Below, in pieces: positions 15,554 through 27,987 of a stretch of 60,289 nucleotides of DNA (position 1 is its first letter; every line of letters begins with the position of its first letter). Origin of the DNA: Acidovorax sp. CCYZU-2555 (lineage in GTDB: Bacteria > Pseudomonadota > Gammaproteobacteria > Burkholderiales > Burkholderiaceae_C); assembly GCF_018413525.1 (NCBI RefSeq), contig NZ_JAHCDD010000029.1, positions 1-60,289 on the forward strand, read 5' to 3'. Both the position numbers and the translations under genes were made by a program. The notes under the pieces are model-generated. The model was not told the origin of the DNA and ran no database searches. It saw only the letters and a program-made list of their open reading frames with translations.

Positions 15554-16315
15554 ATGTTGAAGATGGATTTGAACAGCGATCTGGGTGAGAGCCTGGGCGC
15601 CTGGCGCATGGGCGACGACGCGGCCATGCTGAAGATTGTCAGCAGCGCCAACGTGGCCTGCGGCTTCCATGCGGGCGACACCGCGGGCATCCTCAAGACC
15701 TTGCACGAAGCCAAGGCCAATGGCGTGACCGTGGGCGCGCATGTGTCCTATCGCGATCTCGTGGGCTTCGGCCGGCGCAACATGGATGTCGCCAGCGAAG
15801 ACCTGGTGGCCGACGTGATCTATCAGATCGGCGCGCTACAGGGCCTGGCCACGGCCGCGGGCACCAGCGTGCGCTACGTCAAGCCGCATGGCGCGCTCTA
15901 CAACATGATTGCCCATGACGCACGCCAGGCGCGCGATGTGATCAATGCGATTCTCGCCATCGATGCCAGCCTGGTGCTGGTGTGCCTCGCGGGCTCGCCG
16001 CTGATCGGCTGGGCGCGCGACGCGGGCCTGACCACGGTGTCGGAAGCGTTTGCCGACCGCGGCTACATGCCCGACGGCAGCCTGGTTTCGCGGCGCGAAA
16101 AAGGCGCGGTGCTGCACGACGCGGAACAGGTCGCGAACCGCATGCTGCGCCTGGTGCGCGAAGGCGTGGTCGCCGATCTGAATGGCAACGACGTGCGCAT
16201 CCAGGCCGACTCGATCTGCGTGCATGGCGACAGCCCCGGCGCGGTCGAGATGGCGCGTGCCGTGCGCGCGCGCCTGCAGGCCGAAGGTGTCGCGATCTCG
16301 CCGTTTGTGAACTGA
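15554..16315 (+). CDS. pxpA: 5-oxoprolinase subunit A (LamB/YcsF family)
   Basis: 253 residues. Starts [20 protein letters not shown], the family's metal-site strand; [39 protein letters not shown] and [15 protein letters not shown] are the conserved blocks with the His and Asp residues of a polysaccharide-deacetylase-like barrel. With PxpB and PxpC it converts 5-oxoproline and ATP to glutamate. It follows pcp by 26 bp with AAAGGAAAAGC before the ATG, and the fused pxpBC gene begins 7 bp after its stop. Length is normal for the family. Confidence 0.95.
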   Translation: MLKMDLNSDLGESLGAWRMGDDAAMLKIVSSANVACGFHAGDTAGILKTLHEAKANGVTVGAHVSYRDLVGFGRRNMDVASEDLVADVIYQIGALQGLATAAGTSVRYVKPHGALYNMIAHDARQARDVINAILAIDASLVLVCLAGSPLIGWARDAGLTTVSEAFADRGYMPDGSLVSRREKGAVLHDAEQVANRMLRLVREGVVADLNGNDVRIQADSICVHGDSPGAVEMARAVRARLQAEGVAISPFVN

Positions 16316-16322
16316 GTCGCCC

Positions 16323-17954
16323 ATGCGTTTCCTGCCTGTCAATCTGAATGCGGTGCTGGTCGAACTCGATGACCTGGCCCAGACCCTGGCCCTGCTGCAG
16401 TCGCTGCAGACCGAGGCCGTGGCTGGCGTCGAGGAGCTGATTCCCGCGGCGCGCACCATCTTGGTCTATTTCAACCCGACGCTGACGCAATTGCCGCAGC
16501 TGATCGATGCCATCGGCGCGCGCAGCGTGGGCGCGCAGGTCGAGCGCTCCAGCCACCGCGTGCAGATTCCCGTGCATTACGACGGCGAAGACCTGCAGGA
16601 AGTCGCAGATCTGCTGGGCGTCGCGCCCGCGGACGTGGTGCGCATGCACACTGGCGGCGAGTATTCCGTCGCCTTCACGGGCTTCGCGCCCGGCTTTGCT
16701 TATCTGTCGGGCGGCGATGCACGCCTTGACGTTCCCCGGCGCAAGACGCCGCGCACGCGCATTCCCGCGGGCGCGGTGGGCCTGGCCGGCACGTTCAGCG
16801 GCGTCTATCCGCAGGCCAGCCCCGGCGGCTGGCAGATCATAGGCACGACACCCGTGAAGATGTGGGATCTGGAGCGCGTCGCGCCCTCGCTACTGCGCCC
16901 CGGCTACGGCGTGCAGTTTGTCGATGTCGCCACCTTGTCGCCCGAAGCGCTGGCCGCGCTGATGACCGCTTGCGCGGGCGAACGCGTGGCGCCCGCGGCC
17001 AGCGATGACGCAGCCGCTGCCGGCGCCGTCTTTCGCGTTGAGGCGCCGGGCCTGCAGACCTTGTTCCAGGACGGCGGCCGTCTGGGCCATGCAGGGCAGG
17101 GCGTGGGCGCGTCGGGCGCGATGGACCGCGGCGCGCTGCGCGCGGCCAACCGCGTGGTGGGCAATGTCGCGCAAGGTCTGGGCGTTGACACCGCCTGTCT
17201 CGAAGTCGCCTATGGCGGTCTCACGCTCGAGGCCTTGCAGCCCGCGGTGGTCGCCGTGACAGGCGCCGACGCGCTGATCGAAGTGCTGACGGCGCAGGGC
17301 CGGCGCTATGCCGCGAACACTTATGCGGCGCTGGCGCTCGATGCCGGCGATCGCCTGATCGTGGGCACGCCCCAGGCCGGCTCGCGCAACTATGTCGCCG
17401 TGCGCGGCGGCTGGAGCGTGGCGCCGGTGCTGGGCAGTGCGTCCACCGATACGCTGGCGCGCGTCGGCCCGGCCGCGCTGGCCGCGGGCGATGCATTGCG
17501 GGTAGGCAGCGCTGCCGGTCTGCCGCCTGTGGCGCTGGCCGAGCAGGCCGCGTTCGGCATGCCGCGAGCGAACGAAGAGATCTGTCTCGACGTGGTGTTG
17601 GGCCCGCGCACCGACTGGTTCGCCGAGCAGGCGCTGGCGACGCTGTGCGGCCAGGCCTGGGCGGTCACGCCCCAGTCCAACCGCGTGGGCATTCGCCTGC
17701 AGGGCGATGTGGCGTTGACGCGCGCGCAGGCCAAGGAGCTGCCCAGCGAAGGCACGGCGCGCGGCGCGATCCAGGTGCCGGCGAGCGGCCAGCCCGTGCT
17801 GTTTCTTGCCGACCATCCGCTGACCGGCGGCTATCCCGTGATCGCCAGCGTGGCGAGCTACCACCTCGATCTGGCCGGGCAGATTCCGGTCAACGCCCGC
17901 GTGAAGTTCCGCGTGGTCCGTGCGTTCGATGTCGTCGAGACGGCGCCGGCCTGA
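16323..17954 (+). CDS. pxpBC: Fused 5-oxoprolinase subunits B and C (KipI-KipA / urea amidolyase-like)
   Basis: 543 residues. Residues about 1-225 form the PxpB/KipI (AHS1) domain with the block GEYSVAFTGFAPGFAYLSG and KTPRTRIPAGAVGLAG. Residues about 235-543 form the PxpC/KipA (AHS2) domain (VEAPGLQTLFQDGGRLGHAG, GVGASGAMDRGALRAANRVV, GSRNYVAVRGGWSV, TPQSNRVGIRLQG, FLADHPLTGGYPVI). In E. coli these are separate genes. AHS1-AHS2 modules are also the carboxyltransferase half of urea amidolyase-type enzymes, which matters because the next gene encodes a biotin carboxylase with its own biotin carrier domain. No junction defect is seen, so the fusion is real. Confidence 0.92.
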   Translation: MRFLPVNLNAVLVELDDLAQTLALLQSLQTEAVAGVEELIPAARTILVYFNPTLTQLPQLIDAIGARSVGAQVERSSHRVQIPVHYDGEDLQEVADLLGVAPADVVRMHTGGEYSVAFTGFAPGFAYLSGGDARLDVPRRKTPRTRIPAGAVGLAGTFSGVYPQASPGGWQIIGTTPVKMWDLERVAPSLLRPGYGVQFVDVATLSPEALAALMTACAGERVAPAASDDAAAAGAVFRVEAPGLQTLFQDGGRLGHAGQGVGASGAMDRGALRAANRVVGNVAQGLGVDTACLEVAYGGLTLEALQPAVVAVTGADALIEVLTAQGRRYAANTYAALALDAGDRLIVGTPQAGSRNYVAVRGGWSVAPVLGSASTDTLARVGPAALAAGDALRVGSAAGLPPVALAEQAAFGMPRANEEICLDVVLGPRTDWFAEQALATLCGQAWAVTPQSNRVGIRLQGDVALTRAQAKELPSEGTARGAIQVPASGQPVLFLADHPLTGGYPVIASVASYHLDLAGQIPVNARVKFRVVRAFDVVETAPA

Positions 17955-17989
17955 GCCGCAGTCCAAGACACCACCAGTAAAGAATTGAA

Positions 17990-19723
17990 ATGATGAAAAA
18001 AGTCCTGATTGCGAACCGTGGCGAGATCGCCGTGCGCGTGGCGCGCGCCTGCGCCGACTATGGCGTGAAGTCCGTTGCCGTCTATGCCGACGCCGACATC
18101 GATGCGCTGCACACGCGCATGGCCGACGAAGCTTACGGCCTCGATGGCGACCGTCCTGCCGACACCTATCTGCACATCGCCAAGCTGCTCGAAATCGCGC
18201 GCAAGAGCGGCGCCGATGCCGTGCATCCGGGCTATGGCTTCCTGTCGGAAAGCGCGGCCTTCGCCCAGGCCGTGATCGACGCGGGTCTGGTCTGGATCGG
18301 CCCTTCGCCGCAAGCCATCAGCCGCCTGGGCGACAAGGTCCAGGCGCGCAAGCTCGCGATCAGTGTCGGCGCGCCTTTGGTCGCCGGCACGGCCGAACCG
18401 GTCAAGGATGCGCAGGAAGTCATTGATTTCGCCAAGCAGCATGGTCTGCCCGTGGCGATCAAGGCCGCGTTCGGCGGCGGCGGCCGCGGCATCAAGGTCG
18501 CATGGAAGCTCGAGGAAGTGGCCGAGCTGTATGAGTCGGCGGTGCGCGAAGCCGTGACGGCCTTCGGCCGCGGCGAATGCTTTCTGGAACAGTTTCTCGA
18601 CCATCCGCGCCATGTCGAAGCCCAGGTGCTCGCCGACCAGCACGGCAATGTGCTGGTGCTGGGCACGCGCGACTGCTCGCTGCAGCGGCGCAATCAGAAG
18701 CTGGTCGAAGAGGCGCCCGCGCCATTCCTGAGCGATGAGCAGCGCGCGCGCATCCACCAGTCGGCCAAGGACATCTGCGCAGCCGCGGGCTATACCGGCG
18801 CGGGCACGGTGGAGTTCCTGCTGAGTCAGAACGGCGCGATTTCCTTCCTCGAAGTGAACACCCGACTGCAGGTCGAGCATCCCGTGACCGAAGAGACCAC
18901 GGGCATCGATCTGGTCGTCGAGCAGCTGCGCATCGCCGACGGCCTGCCGCTGCGCGTGCTCGAGACGCCGGTGCCCCGCGGCCACGCGCTCGAGTTCCGC
19001 ATCAACGCCGAAGACGTGGGCCGCGGCTTCGTGCCCACGCCCGGCGCGATCACGCTGTTCGAAGCCCCGTCGGGTCCTGGCGTGCGCGTCGACTCCGGCG
19101 TGGTCACGGGCTCCATCATTCCCGGCACCTTCGACTCGCTGATGGCCAAGCTGATCGTGACCGGCGCGACGCGCGAGCAGGCGATCGTGCGCGCACGCCG
19201 CGCGCTCAAGGAATTCCGCATCGAAGGCGTGGCGTCGGTATTGCCGTTCCATCGCGCGGTGCTCGAACAATCCGACTTCACCGCCGAGACGGCGCAGGAC
19301 TTCAAGGTGCATACGCGCTGGATCGAGACCGATTTCGCGCAAGACCTCGAAGCCGCGGCGCGCGTGACGCCGGTGGCCGACACCAGCTTGCAGCGCACGG
19401 TCATGGAAATCGACGGCCGGCGCGTGACGCTGGGCCTGCCCACGGCCTTGCTCGCGGGTCTGTCGTCGGGCGCGGCGCGTGCCGCCGATGCGCCAGCAGC
19501 CGCTGCCGTGGACGCCACGGCCGTCGCCGCACCCGTGAGCGGTACCGTGCATGCCTGGAAGGTCGCCGACGGCGATACCGTGCAGGCCGGTGACCTGATT
19601 GCTGTCATGGAAGCCATGAAAATGGAGATGCAGGTGACCGCGCACCGCGCTGGAACGATCACCATACGCGCTGCGTTGGGTGCCTACCAGCAGCAGGGCG
19701 CGGCGATTGCCCACATCGTTTAG
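17990..19723 (+). CDS. Biotin carboxylase with C-terminal biotin carrier domain
   Basis: 577 residues. Residues 1-450 are an AccC-type biotin carboxylase: [44 protein letters not shown] (ATP loop), [36 protein letters not shown] (catalytic region). After a short Ala-rich linker, residues about 505-577 form a biotinyl domain with VMEAMKMEM (biotin on Lys544). It carboxylates biotin with bicarbonate and ATP. No acyl-CoA carboxyltransferase gene lies nearby; the only candidate is the AHS1-AHS2 protein encoded just upstream, so a 5-oxoproline or related carboxylase is possible. It is the last gene of the operon. Confidence 0.93.
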   Translation: MMKKVLIANRGEIAVRVARACADYGVKSVAVYADADIDALHTRMADEAYGLDGDRPADTYLHIAKLLEIARKSGADAVHPGYGFLSESAAFAQAVIDAGLVWIGPSPQAISRLGDKVQARKLAISVGAPLVAGTAEPVKDAQEVIDFAKQHGLPVAIKAAFGGGGRGIKVAWKLEEVAELYESAVREAVTAFGRGECFLEQFLDHPRHVEAQVLADQHGNVLVLGTRDCSLQRRNQKLVEEAPAPFLSDEQRARIHQSAKDICAAAGYTGAGTVEFLLSQNGAISFLEVNTRLQVEHPVTEETTGIDLVVEQLRIADGLPLRVLETPVPRGHALEFRINAEDVGRGFVPTPGAITLFEAPSGPGVRVDSGVVTGSIIPGTFDSLMAKLIVTGATREQAIVRARRALKEFRIEGVASVLPFHRAVLEQSDFTAETAQDFKVHTRWIETDFAQDLEAAARVTPVADTSLQRTVMEIDGRRVTLGLPTALLAGLSSGAARAADAPAAAAVDATAVAAPVSGTVHAWKVADGDTVQAGDLIAVMEAMKMEMQVTAHRAGTITIRAALGAYQQQGAAIAHIV

Positions 19724-19768
19724 GCAATCTGACAACGCGGGAGCTGTGCGGGTCTTGCGCGGCAGAGG

Positions 19769-19774
19769 TAAAAT
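19769..19774 (+). promoter_or_regulatory. Candidate -10 box TAAAAT for the thrS operon
   Basis: TAAAAT follows a GC-rich stretch 45 bp past the end of the biotin carboxylase gene; the -35 region is weak. It precedes about 230 bp of leader ahead of thrS that contains a GCCGGCC-type hairpin near 19861-19883 and the terminator-like stem at 19921. Confidence 0.35.
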
Positions 19775-19919
19775 GCGCGCAAACACATTGTTTCAACGTA
19801 CAAGGGCGAGAAAGGCAATCTGGTTATGACACCGCGAACTACATCCACGGAGATGTTCTCCGGCCTGCGATAGGCCGGCGGTTCGCGCCTGCACGAGATT
19901 TTTGCTTTCTCTCCCTCTC

Positions 19920-19951
19920 AAGCGCGGACCTGTTCCGCGCTTTTTGTTTTT
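19920..19951 (+). terminator. Terminator or attenuator stem in the thrS leader
   Basis: AGCGCGGA and TCCGCGCT pair around CCTGT, followed by TTTTGTTTTT. It lies between the biotin carboxylase operon and thrS, after the candidate thrS promoter, so it may end the upstream operon or act as an attenuator. Confidence 0.7.
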
Positions 19952-20001
19952 GGCAGGGGCGCGCACCCAATCCCCCCAGACAAGGTTTGACAAGGAATCC
20001 C

Positions 20002-21933
<1,932 letters not shown>

Positions 21934-22018
21934 CTGAGATGTCAGCCTTTGGCTTGCGTGCACAGTGCACGCAAGCAGGCTACGCTGTTGTAGCCATTTA
22001 TATTCAAGGGTGAAAACC

Positions 22019-22615
22019 ATAGCTACTGAATTTCGCGATCGCCGTCACCGTGAGGAGCGCAAGCACCGCCTCAACCGTGAAATCATGGCGCCTGAAGTGC
22101 GTCTGTCCGGCCCAGAAAACGAGCCCCTCGGCATTGTTCCCATCATGGAAGCACTGCGCATGGCGGGCGAGTTGGACGTTGACCTGGTGGAAATCGCCGC
22201 TACAGCCAATCCGCCGGTTTGCCGGCTGATGGACTACGGCAAGTTCAAATACCAGGAACAAAAGCGCGCCGCCGAGGCCAAGGCCAAGCAAACGGTTATC
22301 GAGATCAAGGAAGTCAAATTCCGTCCCGGAACCGACGACGGCGACTACAACATCAAGTTGCGCAACATTCGCCGCTTCCTCGCGGAAGGCGACAAGTGCA
22401 AGATCACGCTGCGTTTTCGCGGTCGCGAAATCACGCACCAGAACTTGGGTCTGGCCCTGCTCAATCGCATTCGCGATGACCTGGCCGACACGATTGCCGT
22501 CGAGCAATTCCCCAAGCTCGAAGGTCGTCAGATGATCATGATGATTGCCCCGGCGAAGAAAAAGCCGGCACCTGCCAAGGCACAGGGCGATGCGCCCACA
22601 ACGCCCGCAGCTTGA
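22019..22615 (+). CDS. infC: Translation initiation factor IF-3, probable rare ATA start
   Basis: 198 residues. IF-3 binds the 30S subunit and rejects non-canonical start codons. Both domains are present: N-terminal [20 protein letters not shown] and [16 protein letters not shown]-terminal [31 protein letters not shown] and [10 protein letters not shown]. The expected N-terminus [14 protein letters not shown] is preceded by ATA at 22019, with AAGG 9 nt upstream. A GTG at 22010 sits directly on the AAGG and is badly spaced. E. coli infC uses AUU, which lets IF-3 repress itself; ATA here would serve the same purpose. The choice of ATA over GTG is inference. A terminator-like stem follows. Confidence 0.93.
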   Translation: MATEFRDRRHREERKHRLNREIMAPEVRLSGPENEPLGIVPIMEALRMAGELDVDLVEIAATANPPVCRLMDYGKFKYQEQKRAAEAKAKQTVIEIKEVKFRPGTDDGDYNIKLRNIRRFLAEGDKCKITLRFRGREITHQNLGLALLNRIRDDLADTIAVEQFPKLEGRQMIMMIAPAKKKPAPAKAQGDAPTTPAA

Positions 22616-22636
22616 GGCATAATCTAGCTCGCAGCG

Positions 22637-22668
22637 AAAGTGAGCCGTAAAGGCTCACTTTTTCTTTT
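22637..22668 (+). terminator. Terminator-like stem between infC and rpmI
   Basis: AAAGTGAGCC and GGCTCACTTT pair around GTAAA, followed by TTCTTTT. Because rpmI and rplT lie downstream it probably acts as a partial terminator. Confidence 0.8.
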
Positions 22669-22773
22669 GCGCGGCATGGTTCACGCCATGGCGCGGAGTG
22701 GGGCAGCGGATTCATCCGCTGCTGCACAGGCTGGCCTGAAATGGTTGGCAAAGAAGTGGCTCGGGGCCAACAA

Positions 22774-22795
22774 GTTCGTACTCTTTTGTACGAAC
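22774..22795 (+). promoter_or_regulatory. Hairpin in the rpmI leader (possible L20 control site)
   Basis: GTTCGTAC pairs perfectly with GTACGAAC around TCTTTT, 32 nt before the rpmI start. L20 represses rpmI-rplT translation in other bacteria by binding leader RNA; this hairpin is a candidate site, unproven. Confidence 0.4.
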
Positions 22796-22827
22796 GCCTC
22801 ACGAGCACAATTAACAGGAGCATTCAC

Positions 22828-23031
22828 ATGCCCAAAATGAAGACCAAGAGCAGCGCGAAGAAGCGATTCCGCGTTCGTCCCGGTGGCACCGTCAAGCGCG
22901 GTCAAGCCTTCAAGCGTCACATCTTGACGAAGAAGACCACCAAGAACAAGCGTCACCTGCGTGGTGCGGTTGCTGTGCACGAGACCAATATGGGCTCGAT
23001 CGCACAAATGCTGCCCGGCTTTGGCTTGTAA
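22828..23031 (+). CDS. rpmI: 50S ribosomal protein L35
   Basis: 67 residues, beginning [20 protein letters not shown] and ending [14 protein letters not shown]. Small, very basic and typical in length. ACAGGAG precedes the ATG at 22828. It sits in the conserved infC-rpmI-rplT order and is translated with rplT. Longer upstream starts in the same frame run through the leader hairpin and are rejected. Confidence 0.97.
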   Translation: MPKMKTKSSAKKRFRVRPGGTVKRGQAFKRHILTKKTTKNKRHLRGAVAVHETNMGSIAQMLPGFGL

Positions 23032-23057
23032 TTAACTGACGAACAAGGAGTACTTAC

Positions 23058-23417
23058 ATGCCTCGCGTCAAACGTGGTGTAACGGCCCGTGCCCGTCACA
23101 AAAAAGTTCTGGCCCTCGCTAAGGGTTTTCGCGGTCGCCGCGGTAATGTCTTCCGTATCGCTAAACAAGCGGTAATGAAGGCTGGGCAATATGCCTACCG
23201 TGACCGTCGTAACAAGAAGCGCGTGTTCCGTCAGCTGTGGATTGCCCGTATCAACGCCGCTGCGCGTGAACTGGGTCTGACCTACAGCGTGTTCGCAAAC
23301 GGCCTGAAGAAGGCATCGATCGAAATCGACCGCAAGATGCTGGCCGATATCGCGGTGCACGACAAGGCTGCTTTCGCCAGCATCGTGGAACAAGTCAAGG
23401 CCAAGCTGGCTGCTTGA
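23058..23417 (+). CDS. rplT: 50S ribosomal protein L20
   Basis: 119 residues. [38 protein letters not shown] and [20 protein letters not shown] are the invariant RNA-binding N-terminus; [15 protein letters not shown] and [12 protein letters not shown] form the globular end. It is an early assembly protein of the large subunit and, in E. coli, the repressor of its own operon. CAAGGAG lies before the ATG. A strong terminator-like stem separates it from pheS. Confidence 0.98.
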   Translation: MPRVKRGVTARARHKKVLALAKGFRGRRGNVFRIAKQAVMKAGQYAYRDRRNKKRVFRQLWIARINAAARELGLTYSVFANGLKKASIEIDRKMLADIAVHDKAAFASIVEQVKAKLAA

Positions 23418-23463
23418 GTTCACGGCCTGTAGCTACATAACCTGTAGCTGCTAATGCACTAAC

Positions 23464-23507
23464 AACAAGGGCTAGAGCTTGAAAAGGCACTAGCCCTTGT
23501 TTATTTT
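23464..23507 (+). terminator. Terminator/attenuator stem between rplT and pheS
   Basis: AACAAGGGCTAG and CTAGCCCTTGTT pair perfectly (12 bp) around 14 nt, followed by TATTTT, only 12 bp before the pheS start. The place matches pheST attenuation in enterics, but no Phe-codon-rich leader peptide is visible. Confidence 0.8.
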
Positions 23508-23518
23508 CAAGAGTCGAT

Positions 23519-24571
23519 ATGAACGAGTTGGATTCTCTGGTCGAAAGCGCGCAACAACTGTTTGCGCAAGCCGTCACCCCTGCTGATCTGGAAAACGCCA
23601 AGGCCCAGTTCCTGGGCAAGTCCGGTCGTGTGACCGAACTCATGAAGGGCATGGCGCAGCTTTCCGTCGAGGAGAAGAAGTCGCGCGGCGCCGCCATCAA
23701 CGTCGCCAAGCAGGCGATCGAGGCCGCCCTCACGGCGCGCCGCCAGGCGCTGGCCGATGCCGAACTGCAAACCCAACTCAAGGCCGAAGCGCTGGACGTG
23801 AGCCTGCCAGGCCGGCGCCGCGGCGCCGGAGGTCTGCACCCCGTGTCGCTGACGCTGGAACGCATTGAAGGCATTTTTGCCTCGATGGGCTTCGATGTGG
23901 CCGACGGCCCCGAAATCGAGTCCGACTGGTTCAACTTCACCGCGCTCAATACGCCTGAAGACCATCCCGCGCGCTCGATGCACGACACCTTCTACGTCGA
24001 AGGTGGCACCGAGGCCGCGCCAAACTTGCTGCGCACGCACACCAGCCCGATGCAGGTGCGCTATGCGGTGCAGCATGTGAAGAAATACCAGGCCCTGCTC
24101 GACGCGGGCCAGAGCATGCCCGAGATCCGCGTGATCGCGCCGGGCCGCACCTACCGCGTGGACAGCGATGCCACGCATTCGCCGATGTTCCACCAGTGCG
24201 AAGGCATCTGGATAGGCGAGAACGTCAGCTTCAAGGATTTGAAGGTGGTGTTCACCGATTTCTGCCGCACGTTCTTCGAGAGCGACGATCTGGTGCTGCG
24301 TTTTCGCCCCAGCTTCTTCCCGTTCACCGAACCCAGCGCCGAAATCGACATCCAGTTCCAGACCGGCCCGCTCGCGGGCAAGTGGCTGGAAGTGGCCGGT
24401 TCGGGCCAAGTGCATCCGAACGTGGTGCGCAACATGGGCCTGGACCCCGAGAAGTACATCGGCTTTGCCTTCGGCATGGGGCCCGACCGCCTGACCATGC
24501 TGCGCTACGGTGTCAACGATCTGCGCCTGTTCTTCGACGGCGATGTCCGCTTCCTGTCGCAGTTCCAATAA
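23519..24571 (+). CDS. pheS: Phenylalanyl-tRNA synthetase alpha subunit
   Basis: 350 residues. N-terminal coiled coil (about 1-95, including [16 protein letters not shown]), then the class II catalytic core: [34 protein letters not shown] (motif 1 region), [19 protein letters not shown] (motif 2), [14 protein letters not shown] and [17 protein letters not shown] (motif 3). It pairs with PheT as an alpha2-beta2 enzyme that charges tRNA-Phe. The ATG at 23519 comes right after the attenuator-like stem. Confidence 0.98.
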   Translation: MNELDSLVESAQQLFAQAVTPADLENAKAQFLGKSGRVTELMKGMAQLSVEEKKSRGAAINVAKQAIEAALTARRQALADAELQTQLKAEALDVSLPGRRRGAGGLHPVSLTLERIEGIFASMGFDVADGPEIESDWFNFTALNTPEDHPARSMHDTFYVEGGTEAAPNLLRTHTSPMQVRYAVQHVKKYQALLDAGQSMPEIRVIAPGRTYRVDSDATHSPMFHQCEGIWIGENVSFKDLKVVFTDFCRTFFESDDLVLRFRPSFFPFTEPSAEIDIQFQTGPLAGKWLEVAGSGQVHPNVVRNMGLDPEKYIGFAFGMGPDRLTMLRYGVNDLRLFFDGDVRFLSQFQ

Positions 24572-24643
24572 CTGCAGCACCCACCGCCTGTGTTGGCGCC
24601 TGCGTCTGGAGCGCAGGCCCGTTTGAAGCCAAAGAGTCTGACT

Positions 24644-27091
24644 ATGCAATTCCCTGAATCCTGGTTGCGCGCGTTCTGCAACCCGCCCCTGAGCACCGCC
24701 GAACTCGCGCACACCCTGACCATGGCTGGTCTGGAAGTCGAGGAGCTCGCTCCCGTCGCGCCGCCGTTCACCGGCATCGTGGTCGGTGAAATCAAGGAGG
24801 CCTTGCAGCATCCGAATGCCGATCGCCTGCGCGTGTGCCAGGTCGATGTGGGCCAGGCCGAGCTGCTGACCATCGTCTGCGGCGCGCCCAACGCGCGCGT
24901 GGGCATTCGCATTCCCTGCGCCACGGTCGGCGCCGAGCTGCCTGCGGGCGACGACGGCAAGCCTTTCCTGATCAAGATCGGCAAGCTGCGCGGCGTCGAA
25001 AGCTACGGCATGCTGTGCTCGGCCAAGGAGCTCAAGCTCGCCGAAGAAAACGGCGGCCTGCTCGAGCTGCCGCTGGACGCGCCGCTGGGCCAGGACATCC
25101 GCAGCTATCTGAACCTCGACGACACGCTGTTCACGCTCAAGCTCACGCCCAATCTGGCGCATTGCCTGAGCGTCTACGGCATCGCGCGCGAAGTCGCGGC
25201 CCTCACGGGCGCGCCTTTGCTGGCGCCCACGTTCACGCCGGCCGCTGTTGCCAGCGACGCCCGCCTGGCCGTGAAGATCAGCGCGCCCGACCTGTGCGGC
25301 CGTTTCTCGGGCCGCGTGATCCGCAACGTCAACACCCAGGCCAAGACCCCGGCTTGGATGGTCGACCGCCTGGCCCGCTGCGGTCAGCGCAGCGTCGCGC
25401 CGCTGGTCGACATCTCGAACTACGTGATGTTCGAGCTGGGCCGTCCCTCGCATATTTTCGACCTCGACAAGATCCACGGCGGCCTCGACGTGCGCTGGGG
25501 TCGTCCCGGCGAACAGCTCAAGCTGCTCAATGGCACCACGGTCACCGTGGATGCTCAGGTCGGCGTGATCGCCGATGACCAGGCGATCGAATCGCTGGCC
25601 GGCATCATGGGCGGCGACGCCACGGCCGTGTCCGACGACACGCAGCACATCTATGTCGAAGCCGCCTTCTGGTGGCCGCGCACCATCGCCGGCCGTTCGC
25701 GCCGCTTCAACTTCTCGACCGATGCGGGCCACCGCTTCGAGCGCGGCGTGGACCCTAGCCTCACGGTGGAGCACATCGAGCGCATCACGCAACTGGTGCT
25801 CGAAATCTGCGGCACGCCCGAAACGCAGTGTGGTGCCATCGACGACCAGATCGTCAACGTGCCCGTGCCCCAGCCCGTGCAACTGCGCGTGGCGCGCGCC
25901 GCCAAGGTCATCGGCATGCCCGTGACCCAGCAGCAGTGCGCCGACGCGCTTCAAGGCCTGGGCCTGGCGGTGACGCAGGGCGAGGGCGTGCTGACGGTGA
26001 CGCCGCCTTCGTACCGCTTCGACATCGCGCTGGAAGAAGACCTGATCGAGGAAGTCGCGCGCATGCTGGGCTACGGCCAGCTGCCGACCACGCCGCCGCT
26101 GGCGCCCATCACGCCCAAGCTGCGCGCCGAGAACCAGCGCAGCAGCTTCGCGGTGCGCCGTGAACTCGCGGCCCTGGGCTACCAGGAAACCATCAACTTC
26201 AGCTTCGTCGAAGAGCGCTGGGAGCACGAGCTGGCCGGCAATCCCAACCCGATCAAGCTGCTCAACCCCATCGCCAGCCACCTGAGCGTGATGCGCAGCT
26301 CGCTGCTGGGCTCGCTGCTGCAGGTCGTCAAGTTCAACCTGGACCGCAAGGCCCAGCGCGTGCGCGTGTTCGAACTCGGCCGCGTGTTCCTGCGCGATGC
26401 GAGCGTGCAGAGCACCGACACCACGGTGCAGGGCTTTGACCAGCCGATGCGCGTCGCCGGCATGGCCTGCGGCCCGGCCGACCAGTTGCAATGGGGTCGC
26501 AAGGACCAGGCCGTCGATTTCTACGACCTCAAGGGCGATGTAGAAGCCTTGCTCGCGCCGCTGCGTCCGAGCTTCGAAGCGGCTGAGCACCCCGCCATGC
26601 ACCCAGGCCGCTGCGCACGCGTGCTGCTGGGCGGCAAGGCCATCGGCTTCGTCGGCGAACTGCATCCGCAATGGCGCCAGGGCTGGGAGCTGCCGCAGGC
26701 ACCCGTGATGTTCGAACTCGAACTCGACGCCGTGCAACTGCGCCAGGTTCCCCAGTTCCGCGCGGTCGCCAAGCACCAGTCGGTCGAGCGTGATATCGCC
26801 GTCGTGGTCGCCGAAGCGGTGACCCATGGTGAAATCATGGCGGCCGTCGAGGCGGCTGCGGCGCATACTGTCTTGCGTTCTGCCGTGCTGTTCGATGTGT
26901 TCCGTGCCAAGCCGCTGCGTGCGGGCGAGACTGCCGCCCCGGGCGCGCTGGCTCCCAACGAGAAGAGCCTGGCCGTGCGCCTGCTGCTGGGCAGCGACAC
27001 CGCCAGCCTGACCGAAGCCGAGATCGAGGCCGCGATGGCAGCCGTGATCGAGCAACTGGTGGCGCGCTGCGGCGCACGCCTGCGCGGGTGA
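24644..27091 (+). CDS. pheT: Phenylalanyl-tRNA synthetase beta subunit
   Basis: 815 residues from ATG 24644 ([20 protein letters not shown]), with AAAGAG upstream. It has the tRNA-binding OB domain ([34 protein letters not shown]), the B3/B4 editing region ([31 protein letters not shown]), B5 ([14 protein letters not shown]), a catalytic-like core ([30 protein letters not shown]) and a C-terminal FDX-ACB domain ([38 protein letters not shown]). Its stop overlaps a GTG of a longer ihfA reading frame, but ihfA more likely starts 39 bp later. Confidence 0.98.
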   Translation: MQFPESWLRAFCNPPLSTAELAHTLTMAGLEVEELAPVAPPFTGIVVGEIKEALQHPNADRLRVCQVDVGQAELLTIVCGAPNARVGIRIPCATVGAELPAGDDGKPFLIKIGKLRGVESYGMLCSAKELKLAEENGGLLELPLDAPLGQDIRSYLNLDDTLFTLKLTPNLAHCLSVYGIAREVAALTGAPLLAPTFTPAAVASDARLAVKISAPDLCGRFSGRVIRNVNTQAKTPAWMVDRLARCGQRSVAPLVDISNYVMFELGRPSHIFDLDKIHGGLDVRWGRPGEQLKLLNGTTVTVDAQVGVIADDQAIESLAGIMGGDATAVSDDTQHIYVEAAFWWPRTIAGRSRRFNFSTDAGHRFERGVDPSLTVEHIERITQLVLEICGTPETQCGAIDDQIVNVPVPQPVQLRVARAAKVIGMPVTQQQCADALQGLGLAVTQGEGVLTVTPPSYRFDIALEEDLIEEVARMLGYGQLPTTPPLAPITPKLRAENQRSSFAVRRELAALGYQETINFSFVEERWEHELAGNPNPIKLLNPIASHLSVMRSSLLGSLLQVVKFNLDRKAQRVRVFELGRVFLRDASVQSTDTTVQGFDQPMRVAGMACGPADQLQWGRKDQAVDFYDLKGDVEALLAPLRPSFEAAEHPAMHPGRCARVLLGGKAIGFVGELHPQWRQGWELPQAPVMFELELDAVQLRQVPQFRAVAKHQSVERDIAVVVAEAVTHGEIMAAVEAAAAHTVLRSAVLFDVFRAKPLRAGETAAPGALAPNEKSLAVRLLLGSDTASLTEAEIEAAMAAVIEQLVARCGARLRG

Positions 27092-27129
27092 TCGATTTGG
27101 CTGTTTTTTCCGACGACAAGGGGTCTGCC

Positions 27130-27465
27130 ATGGAATTGGCGATTGAAAGCCTGGACAGCCCCGCGCTGACCAAGGCCCAGCTAGCGGATTTGCTGTTCGA
27201 CCAGATCGGCCTGAACAAGCGCGAGTCCAAGGAAATGGTGGATGCGTTCTTCGATCTGGTGTCGCAAAGCCTGGTCGAAGGCGATGATGTGAAGCTCTCG
27301 GGCTTCGGCAACTTCCAGATCCGCACCAAGGCGCCGCGTCCGGGACGCAATCCGCGCACCGGCGAATTGATCCCCATCCAGGCGCGCCGCGTGGTGACGT
27401 TCCATGCGAGCACCAAGCTCAAGGAACAGATCCAGAGCGGTGAGACGTCCGCATCGGTCGCCTGA
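27130..27465 (+). CDS. ihfA: Integration host factor alpha subunit
   Basis: 111 residues from ATG 27130, which has an excellent AAGGGG 6 nt upstream. Core: [59 protein letters not shown], the DNA-bending beta-arm with its intercalating Pro. With IhfB it bends DNA at specific sites for transcription, recombination and replication. The gene order pheT-ihfA-MerR is standard in proteobacteria. An upstream GTG at 27088 overlapping pheT would give a longer form and is less likely. Confidence 0.96.
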   Translation: MELAIESLDSPALTKAQLADLLFDQIGLNKRESKEMVDAFFDLVSQSLVEGDDVKLSGFGNFQIRTKAPRPGRNPRTGELIPIQARRVVTFHASTKLKEQIQSGETSASVA

Positions 27466-27567
27466 TCGGTCGCCAGCGCATGCCTTTGCGCGGGCAGGGC
27501 GATTGCGCATGGCGGCAGGGCGGTGGCTGCGGTAGCCTTGTCAGGTTGATGATTGGAGATGCATCCG

Positions 27568-27972
27568 ATGTCCCAGGGAATTCCGCTTCCGCCGATTCCG
27601 GCCAAACGCTACTTCACCATCGGTGAGGTGGCGCAGTTGTGCGGCGTCAAGCCGCATGTGCTGCGCTATTGGGAGCAGGAGTTCACCCACCTGCGCCCGG
27701 TCAAGCGCCGCGGCAATCGGCGCTATTACCAGCACCACGAACTGCTGATGATTCGCCGCATCCGTGAGCTGCTGTACGACCAGGGCTTCACCATCCAGGG
27801 CGCGCGTGCCCGGCTGCGCGAAGCGGGTGCGGAAGAGTCGGATGTCGACGGCTTCGAGTTGGTTTCCGCCGACTGGCATGACCAGGTGCCGGGCGAGGGC
27901 GCAGTGCTGGCGCTCGATTCCCTGGCGGTACGCCAGGAGCTTTTGCAAATTCGTGAGCTGTTGTCTGTATGA
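27568..27972 (+). CDS. MerR family transcriptional regulator
   Basis: 134 residues from ATG 27568, with TTGGAG 9 nt upstream. N-terminal MerR winged helix: [72 protein letters not shown]. The short C-terminus carries no Cys metal site. This is the uncharacterised MerR protein that follows ihfA in many beta- and gammaproteobacteria. Two closer upstream starts (TTG 27553, ATG 27559) are possible. The tRNA gene follows within 32 bp. Confidence 0.92.
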   Translation: MSQGIPLPPIPAKRYFTIGEVAQLCGVKPHVLRYWEQEFTHLRPVKRRGNRRYYQHHELLMIRRIRELLYDQGFTIQGARARLREAGAEESDVDGFELVSADWHDQVPGEGAVLALDSLAVRQELLQIRELLSV

Positions 27973-27987
27973 GCGAATTTTCCGGTA

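Noticed and set aside
19724..20001. T-box riboswitch before thrS
   Set aside because: No T-box sequence or specifier stem is visible, and T-boxes are not expected in betaproteobacteria; only ordinary hairpins and a terminator stem are present.
22640..22840. Small ORF between infC and rpmI
   Set aside because: It runs through the leader hairpins and lacks a ribosome site; the region is better read as rpmI leader RNA.
23507..27055. 1182-codon minus-strand frame opposite pheS and pheT
   Set aside because: Antisense shadow of two well-conserved synthetase genes; no ribosome site or recognisable domain.
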